Positions 27,500 through 32,416 of a DNA stretch of 32,416 nucleotides are shown here, piece by piece. Below the pieces are notes generated by a model. It was not told the DNA's origin, did not search any database, and was given only the letters and a program-made list of their open reading frames with translations. The position numbers and the translations under genes were made by a program. The DNA is from Streptomyces sp. 150FB (GTDB lineage Bacteria > Actinomycetota > Actinomycetes > Streptomycetales > Streptomycetaceae): the NCBI RefSeq assembly GCF_000818195.1, contig NZ_JTHL01000001.1, positions 950,029 through 982,444 of the forward strand, written 5' to 3'. How positions within the stretch are numbered: the first letter of the stretch is position 1; each line of letters opens with the position of its first letter.

Positions 27500-28933
27500 A
27501 TGATCGTCACCGACAAACTCTTCATCGGCGGCAGGTGGGCCGAGCCCAGCTCCCCCGCCCTCCTCGACATCCGCTCCCCGCACGACAGGTCGCTCGTCGG
27601 GCGCGCCGCGCAGGCCGCCCCTGCCGATATCGACCTGGCGGTGGCCGCCGCGCGCGAGGCCTTCGACCACGGCCCCTGGCCGCTGCTCTCCCCCGCCGAG
27701 CGGCAGGCGGTGATCGCCCGCTTCGACGCGCTGCACGCCGCCCGTAACGACGAGACGGCCGCGCTGATCAGCGCCGAGAACGGCGCTCCCCGCTGGTTCA
27801 CCCACTGGGCCCAGACCGCGCTGAGCGAGCAGACCGGCGCCTATCTGCGCGCCGCCGCCTCCTTCGGCTGGGAGGAGCCCGCCGACCCGTCGGGGGCCTC
27901 CAGGACCCTGGTACGCCGGGAGCCGATCGGCGTGATCGCGGCCGTGATCCCGTGGAACGCCCCGCACCAGTCGGCCCTGGTCAAGATCATCCCGGCGCTG
28001 CTGGCCGGTAACACCGTCGTACTCAAGGCATCCCCCGAGAACTCGCTGAGCGTGCTGCTGCTCGGCGAGATCGCCGCCGAGGCCGGCATCCCGGAGGGGG
28101 TCCTCAGCATCCTCCCGGCCGACCGGGAGACCAGCGAGTACCTGGTCTCGCACCCCGGGGTCGACAAGATCGCCTTCACCGGGTCGACAGCGGCGGGACG
28201 GCGCATCGCCGCCATCGCCGGGGAGCAGCTCAAGCGGGTGAGCCTGGAGCTGGGCGGCAAGTCCGCCTCGATCATCCTCCAGGACGCCGACCTGACCGCC
28301 GTGACGGAGGGGCTGAAGTTCGCCTCGTTCGCCAACAACGCGGAGAACTGCCAGGCCCACACCCGGATCCTCGCCCCCCGCGGCCGCTACGAGGAGGTAG
28401 TCGAGGCGCTCAAGGACCTGGTCGAGAGCCTGGTCGTCGGCGACCCCGCCGACCCGGAGACGTTCATCGGCCCGATGATCAGGGCCGACCAGCAGCAGCG
28501 CGTCCGCTCCTACATCGAGCTGGGTATCAAGGAGGGCGCACGGCTGGTCACCGGCGGACCCGAGATCCCCGAGGGCCTCGAAGGCGGCTACTACGTGCGG
28601 CCCACCCTCTTCGCGGACGTCGACAACAGCATGCGGATCGCCCAGGAGGAGATCTTCGGCCCCGTGCTGGTCGTCATCCCCTACGACGACGAGGACGACG
28701 CCGTACGGATCGCCAACGACTCCCCGTACGGCCTCGGCGGCGGCGTCTGGACGGCCGACACCGAGCACGGCACCGAGATCGCCAGGCGTGTGCGCACCGG
28801 CTACTTCATGGTCAACGCGGCGGCGCCCGGCTTCGAGGGTCCCTTCGGCGGATACAAGGCCAGCGGAATCGGCCGCGAATTCGGTTCCGTAGGTCTCGCC
28901 GAATATGTCGAGCACAAGACGATCAACATCTGA
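27500..28933 (+). CDS. aldehyde dehydrogenase family protein
   Basis: 477 residues; ATG 27500 with GGAAGG (27485-27490). NAD(P)-dependent oxidation of an aldehyde to the acid. Landmarks: Asn153 in VIPWNAPHQ, FTGST (226-230), Glu250 in VSLELGGKSAS, and catalytic Cys284 in FANNAENCQAHTR; the usual GQxC is here ENC. Further on EIFGPVLVVIPYDDEDDAV and PFGGYKASGIGREFG are typical. Substrate unknown. Divergent from the TetR gene and probably repressed by it; it likely works with the flavin oxidoreductase on the other side, which is broken here. Confidence 0.95.
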   Translation: MIVTDKLFIGGRWAEPSSPALLDIRSPHDRSLVGRAAQAAPADIDLAVAAAREAFDHGPWPLLSPAERQAVIARFDALHAARNDETAALISAENGAPRWFTHWAQTALSEQTGAYLRAAASFGWEEPADPSGASRTLVRREPIGVIAAVIPWNAPHQSALVKIIPALLAGNTVVLKASPENSLSVLLLGEIAAEAGIPEGVLSILPADRETSEYLVSHPGVDKIAFTGSTAAGRRIAAIAGEQLKRVSLELGGKSASIILQDADLTAVTEGLKFASFANNAENCQAHTRILAPRGRYEEVVEALKDLVESLVVGDPADPETFIGPMIRADQQQRVRSYIELGIKEGARLVTGGPEIPEGLEGGYYVRPTLFADVDNSMRIAQEEIFGPVLVVIPYDDEDDAVRIANDSPYGLGGGVWTADTEHGTEIARRVRTGYFMVNAAAPGFEGPFGGYKASGIGREFGSVGLAEYVEHKTINI

Positions 28934-29046
28934 CGCAGCCTTCGGCACACGGTTGAATCGCACATACGGGCGGCGCCCACGGGGTACCTGTCGATCTGGG
29001 GACAACGACGTCCCGGGGCCGGCAGGCAGAGTGAGGAGCACCGCCC

Positions 29047-29760
29047 GTGTTCTACTACGTGCTCAAATTCGTGCTGTTCGCCCCGGTGCTCCGGGTGTTG
29101 TTCCGGCCGAGGATCGAGGGCATCGAGCACATTCCGGCGGACGGCGCCGCGATCATCGCCGGAAATCACCTGTCGTTCTCCGACCACTTCCTCATGCCCG
29201 CCATGCTGAAGCGGAGAATCACGTTCCTCGCGAAAGCGGAGTACTTCACCGGCCGGGGCCCCAAGGGCCGGCTGACCGCTTTCTTCTTCCGGGCCGTGGG
29301 GCAGATCCCGGTGGACCGCTCCGGCAAGGAGGCGGGGAAGGCCGCCATTCGGGAGGGACTCGGCGTACTCGACAAGGGCGAGCTGCTGGGGATCTATCCG
29401 GAGGGCACCAGGTCGCACGACGGCCGCCTCTACAAGGGCAAGGTCGGCGTCGCGGTGATGGCCATCACCGCGGGGGTGCCCGTGGTGCCGTGCGCGATGG
29501 TGGGGACCTTCGAGATCCAGCCTCCGGGCCAGAAGGTCCCGCACATCAAACCGGTCACCATCCGCTTCGGCACCCCGCTCGACTTCACGCGCTTCGCCGG
29601 CATGGAGAACGAGAAGGCGGCGATCCGCGCCGTCACCGACGAGATCATGTACGAGATCCTCGCGCTGTCCGGCCAGGAGTACGTCGACCGGTACGCGTCG
29701 GACGTGAAGGCGGAGAGCAAGGCCGACCAGGCGAAGAAGTTCCCGAGGCTTCGTCGCTGA
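29047..29760 (+). CDS. 1-acyl-sn-glycerol-3-phosphate acyltransferase (PlsC family)
   Basis: 237 residues from GTG 29047, with GAGGAG-like GTGAGGAG (29031-29038). Transfers a fatty acyl group to lysophosphatidate or a related acceptor. Motif I NHLSFSD (HxxxxD), the FFFRAVGQIPVDRSG block, and motif III EGTRSHDGRLYKGKVG are intact; PVVPCAMVGTFEIQPPG is motif IV. An N-terminal hydrophobic segment (FYYVLKFVLFAPVLRVLF) anchors it to the membrane. The C-terminal ~25 residues are charged. Separate transcription unit; 113 bases from the dehydrogenase stop. Confidence 0.92.
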   Translation: MFYYVLKFVLFAPVLRVLFRPRIEGIEHIPADGAAIIAGNHLSFSDHFLMPAMLKRRITFLAKAEYFTGRGPKGRLTAFFFRAVGQIPVDRSGKEAGKAAIREGLGVLDKGELLGIYPEGTRSHDGRLYKGKVGVAVMAITAGVPVVPCAMVGTFEIQPPGQKVPHIKPVTIRFGTPLDFTRFAGMENEKAAIRAVTDEIMYEILALSGQEYVDRYASDVKAESKADQAKKFPRLRR

Positions 29761-29811
29761 GAGCAGATCCGCGACCGGCGAACATCCCTCGCCGCCCCGC
29801 CGGGCCTGGCC

Positions 29812-29817
29812 TAGCGT
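29812..29817 (+). promoter_or_regulatory. candidate -10 for a leaderless epimerase mRNA
   Basis: TAGCGT ends 7 bases before the GTG at 29825, and the sequence between (CCCCCCT) has no ribosome binding site. Transcription would start at or one base before the GTG. No good -35 is seen. Confidence 0.35.
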
Positions 29818-29824
29818 CCCCCCT

Positions 29825-30871
29825 GTGAACAGCGGAAAAGCAGTAGTGATCGGCGCGACAGGACAGGTGGGACGAGCCGCGGTGCGGGCGCTCGCCGAGG
29901 ACGGATGGGAGGTACGCGCGTTCTCGCGCGGCGGAGGCAGGGACGAGCGCTGGCCCGCCGGTCTGGAGGCGTCACCGCTGGACCGGGACGACGACGCGGC
30001 GCTCGCAGGGGCGGTCGGGGACGGCTGTGACGTCCTGGTGGACGTCGTGGCGTACGGCGGGGCGCACGCCGCCCAGTTGACCGGGCTCAGCGGGCGGATC
30101 GGGTCGGCCGTGGTGATCTCCAGCGGCGCGATCTACGAGGACGACCGGGGCCGCGGTTTCGACACCCAGGGCGATCCGGACGGCGCGCCGCGCTACCCCG
30201 TACCGATCCCCGAGACACAGCGCACGGTGGCGCCCGGCGACGAGACCTACGCACAGGGGAAGGTACGGCTGGAGCGGGATCTGCTGGCGGCTGGCGAGGC
30301 GCTGCCCACCACGCTGCTGCGTGCGGGCGCGATCCATGGCATGCACTGCCGCTCCCCCCGTGAACTGTGGTTCGTGAAGCGGGTGTTGGACGGCCGCCGG
30401 GTGCGGGTCCTGACGGACGGCGGCAGGGGCCGCTTCCACCCCACCCATGTGTCCAACCTCGCCGAGCTGATCAGGCTGGCCGCGCGGCGGCCAGGATCCC
30501 GCGTGCTCAACGCGGCCGATCCACAGGCACCCACCACCGCCGAGATCGGCGAGGCGATCGACGCGGTGATGGGGGTGGAGACCCGTACGGTGCTGGCGGA
30601 CGGCCCGTCGCCGGTGGGCGGGACCCCCTGGGACGCCGGCCACCCGGTGGTCTACGACATGACGGCCGCCGAGCGGGAGTTGGGCTACCGGCCCGTCACC
30701 GGTTACGCCGATTCGCTGCCCGAGACGGTCGCCTGGCTGTGCGCCAAGCTCGACGGCCGGACCTGGGAGGACGCCTTCCCCGCGATGTTCCGCACGTACT
30801 CCCCGCACGGCGACCTCTTCGACTACGCGGCGGAGGACGCCTGGCTGGAGAAGCGGGAGAGGAACGAATAG
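29825..30871 (+). CDS. NAD-dependent epimerase/dehydratase family protein
   Basis: 348 residues from GTG 29825. An extended short-chain-dehydrogenase fold: nucleotide-binding loop GATGQVGR (about 9-16), AVVISSGAIYEDD (Ser of the active site), and ETYAQGKVRLERDLLA (YxxxK, Tyr and Lys). Then FVKRVLDGRRVRVLTDGGRGRFHPTHVSNLAELI, typical of sugar-epimerase-like proteins of the atypical or extended groups. The substrate cannot be named. Follows the acyltransferase after 64 bases, same strand, but may have its own promoter. It ends in a strong hairpin. Confidence 0.9.
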   Translation: MNSGKAVVIGATGQVGRAAVRALAEDGWEVRAFSRGGGRDERWPAGLEASPLDRDDDAALAGAVGDGCDVLVDVVAYGGAHAAQLTGLSGRIGSAVVISSGAIYEDDRGRGFDTQGDPDGAPRYPVPIPETQRTVAPGDETYAQGKVRLERDLLAAGEALPTTLLRAGAIHGMHCRSPRELWFVKRVLDGRRVRVLTDGGRGRFHPTHVSNLAELIRLAARRPGSRVLNAADPQAPTTAEIGEAIDAVMGVETRTVLADGPSPVGGTPWDAGHPVVYDMTAAERELGYRPVTGYADSLPETVAWLCAKLDGRTWEDAFPAMFRTYSPHGDLFDYAAEDAWLEKRERNE

Positions 30872-30886
30872 GTCGCAGGCGGGTAC

Positions 30887-30925
30887 GTAGATGAGGGGGC
30901 GTCCGGGGGACGCCCCCTCATCTAC
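30887..30925. terminator. perfect 18-bp stem-loop between convergent genes
   Basis: Arms 30887-30904 and 30908-30925 are perfectly complementary with a GGG loop. Between the epimerase stop (30871) and the peptidase stop (30981). Its right end, CATCTAC, is also the beginning of the tandem repeat that follows. Confidence 0.87.
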
Positions 30926-30978
30926 TGGCCTGGCATCTACTGCCCTGGCATCCACTGCCCTGGCATCTACCGCCCTGG
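30919..30978. repeat. four tandem 15-bp repeats next to the peptidase stop
   Basis: CATCTACTGGCCTGG, CATCTACTGCCCTGG, CATCCACTGCCCTGG and CATCTACCGCCCTGG occupy 30919-30978 without spacers, each unit differing from the consensus CATCTACTGCCCTGG by at most one base. The array ends 2 bases before the peptidase stop codon and overlaps the 3' arm of the terminator. Confidence 0.9.
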
Positions 30979-30980
30979 TG

Positions 30981-32416
30981 TTACGGCTTGGGCGTGGCGT
31001 GCGGGCCGCACGTCGCGTCGTGGCGCTCGACCGTGCCGTTGACGAGGTAGGCCTCGACCTTGCTGTTGAGGCACGGGTTGACCAGGTTGGTGATGCCGTG
31101 CGATCCGGCGTCCTGCTCGGTGATCAGGCGTGAGCCCTTGAAGCGCTTGTGCAGTTCGACGGCGCCCTCGTACGGCGTGGCGGCGTCACGGGTGGACTGC
31201 GCGATCAGCACCGGCGGCAGGCCCTTGCCGCTGTGGACGTCCACCGGGGTCTGCTGCTTGACGCCCCAGGTGGCGCAGGGCAGGTTGAGCCAGGCGTTGC
31301 CCCAGGTGAGGAAGGGGTAGTCCTTGTTCAGCCGGGTGTTGTCGCGGTCCCACTTGTTCCAGCTCGTCGGCCACTTGGCGTCGGTGCACTCGACGGCGGT
31401 GTAGACGGCCGTGCCGTTCTCGGCGGCGATGTTGCCCGCCGTGTCCGACAGGTCGGGGGCCGCCGCGTCGACCAGCGCCTGGGTGTCACCGGCGAGGTAC
31501 TTGCTCCAGACGTCGGCGACGGGCACCCAACTGGAGTCGTAGTACGCGGCGCTCTGGAAGAGCGCGTCCAGCTCGGCCGGTCCGACGACGCCGCCGAACG
31601 GCGCCTTGACGGCGGTGGAGCGGAGCTTGTCGTACGCCTGCTGGACCTTGTCGGCCGTGGCGCCGATGTGGAAGGTCGCGTCGTTCTGGGCGACCCACTT
31701 CTTCCAGTCGAGGAAGCGGCCCTCGAAGGCGACGTCCTGGCCGAGGTTCGCCTCGTACCAGATGTTCTCCTGGGCCGGGTTGACGACGCTGTCGACGACC
31801 ATGCGGCGGACGTGCGACGGGAAGAGGGTGCCGTACACGGCGCCCAGGTAGGTCCCGTAGGAGACGCCCAGGTAGTTGAGCTTCTTCTCGCCGAGCCCGG
31901 CCCTGATGACGTCGAGGTCGCGGGCGGTGTTGGGCGTCGTCATCTGCGGGAGCATCCAGCCGCTGCGCTCCTTGCAGCCGTCCGCGTACTCGGCGGCGAG
32001 CTTGCGCTGCGCACGCTTGTCGGCCTCGCTGTGGGGGATCGGGTCGAGCTTCGGTGCCTTGACGTACTCCTGCGGGTCGATGCAGGAGATGGGCGCCGAG
32101 TGGCCGACGCCGCGCGGGTCGAAGCCGACGAAGTCGTACACCTTCGCGGCGCCGGCCCAGATGGCGTTCTTGTTGACGATCCGGCTCGGGAAGGCCATAC
32201 CGGAACCGCCGGGGCCACCGGGGTTGTAGATCAGGGAGCCCTGGCGCTCCTGCCGCGTCCCGGTGTTGCCGACCCGGTCGACGGCTATCTTGATCTGCTT
32301 GCCGTTCGGCTTCGTGTAGTCGAGCGGCACCGTCACCGAACCGCACTGGATGGGCTTCGCGAAGCCCCAGTCGGCCGGGCAGTCCTGCCAGTCGATGCCC
32401 TTCTTCGCGGCTCGCG
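30981..32416 (-). CDS. secreted tripeptidyl aminopeptidase-like alpha/beta hydrolase (5' end outside window)
   Basis: The frame is open from the window edge; at least 478 residues are visible, preceded by unseen signal sequence. The start is out of view: the piece begins KKGIDWQDCPADWGFAKPIQCG. Oxyanion region NPGGPGGSGMAF, nucleophile elbow GVSYG, the acid in TRDAATPYEGA and the His in DAGSHGITN give the Ser-Asp-His triad. The C-terminal TAP-like domain (LPCATWGVKQQTP...) is present. It matches the streptomycete Tap/SlpD/SlpE family of secreted mycelium-associated aminopeptidases, which cut tripeptides from N-termini. Two Cys pairs (CIDPQ..., CKERS, CTDAK, CLNSK, CGPHA) suit disulfides outside the cell. 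Confidence 0.92.
   Translation of the reverse strand, partial: RAAKKGIDWQDCPADWGFAKPIQCGSVTVPLDYTKPNGKQIKIAVDRVGNTGTRQERQGSLIYNPGGPGGSGMAFPSRIVNKNAIWAGAAKVYDFVGFDPRGVGHSAPISCIDPQEYVKAPKLDPIPHSEADKRAQRKLAAEYADGCKERSGWMLPQMTTPNTARDLDVIRAGLGEKKLNYLGVSYGTYLGAVYGTLFPSHVRRMVVDSVVNPAQENIWYEANLGQDVAFEGRFLDWKKWVAQNDATFHIGATADKVQQAYDKLRSTAVKAPFGGVVGPAELDALFQSAAYYDSSWVPVADVWSKYLAGDTQALVDAAAPDLSDTAGNIAAENGTAVYTAVECTDAKWPTSWNKWDRDNTRLNKDYPFLTWGNAWLNLPCATWGVKQQTPVDVHSGKGLPPVLIAQSTRDAATPYEGAVELHKRFKGSRLITEQDAGSHGITNLVNPCLNSKVEAYLVNGTVERHDATCGPHATPKP

Noticed and set aside
27491..29041. A ~516-residue open frame antisense to the aldehyde dehydrogenase
   Set aside because: Same GC artefact; it also runs across the true gene's promoter side.
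30919..30978. Could the 15-bp units be a CRISPR array?
   Set aside because: Units are direct and contiguous with no spacers, far too short, and no cas gene is near.

Overview
The window looks like ordinary chromosome of a Streptomyces or a close relative. GC is very high with strong G/C bias at third codon positions. GTG starts are frequent and ATGA/GTGA stop-start overlaps common. Terminators are long GC hairpins without T-runs, and the gene content (MurT/GatD, several TetR regulators, CtaG-type assembly factor, secreted tripeptidyl aminopeptidase) is typical of actinomycetes. I see no rRNA, tRNA, CRISPR array, insertion sequence, integrase or phage gene.

Layout. 1-5.4 kb: a possible gene tail, a YdjM-type membrane hydrolase (-), a large DEAD-box/DUF3516 helicase (+), a TesB-type acyl-CoA thioesterase (+), a small zinc-binding DUF6011 protein (-) and a thioredoxin-type glutathione peroxidase (+). 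5.4-7.5 kb: an acyl-CoA dehydrogenase divergent from a TetR regulator, with paired operator-like palindromes between them. 7.5-10.2 kb: peptide deformylase (-) divergent from murT-gatD, which amidate the D-glutamate of lipid II. 10.3-14.1 kb: ATP-type 6-phosphofructokinase, a CtaG-like copper/oxidase assembly protein, a 52-residue membrane protein and an enolase (-). 14.2-15.1 kb: an SRPBCC-ArsR operon preceded by nested palindromes.

15.2-16.8 kb: a soluble NfeD-like OB-fold protein and a flotillin-like protein in one operon (-). 17.2-19.7 kb: a glutamate-type amino-acid ABC importer (lipoprotein, permease, ATPase; all overlapping, -). 19.8-25.7 kb: a Dpp/Opp-type peptide importer, with two permeases and a fused double ATPase on - and the binding lipoprotein divergent on +. 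25.8-28.9 kb: a frameshifted LLM-class flavin oxidoreductase and its TetR neighbour (-), divergent from an aldehyde dehydrogenase, with two matching operator boxes around a good promoter. 29-32.4 kb: a PlsC-type acyltransferase, an NAD-dependent epimerase-like protein and the 3' part of a secreted peptidase (-).

There is no single undescribed system that I would claim. The most interesting points are the NfeD/flotillin pair in which neither partner has an obvious membrane anchor; three clear operator architectures (6701-6737, 14209-14257, 27405-27465); a recurring pattern of short tandem duplications (12-25 bp units) just after or across stop codons at six gene ends; likely leaderless starts; and the single-base frameshift in the LLM gene.
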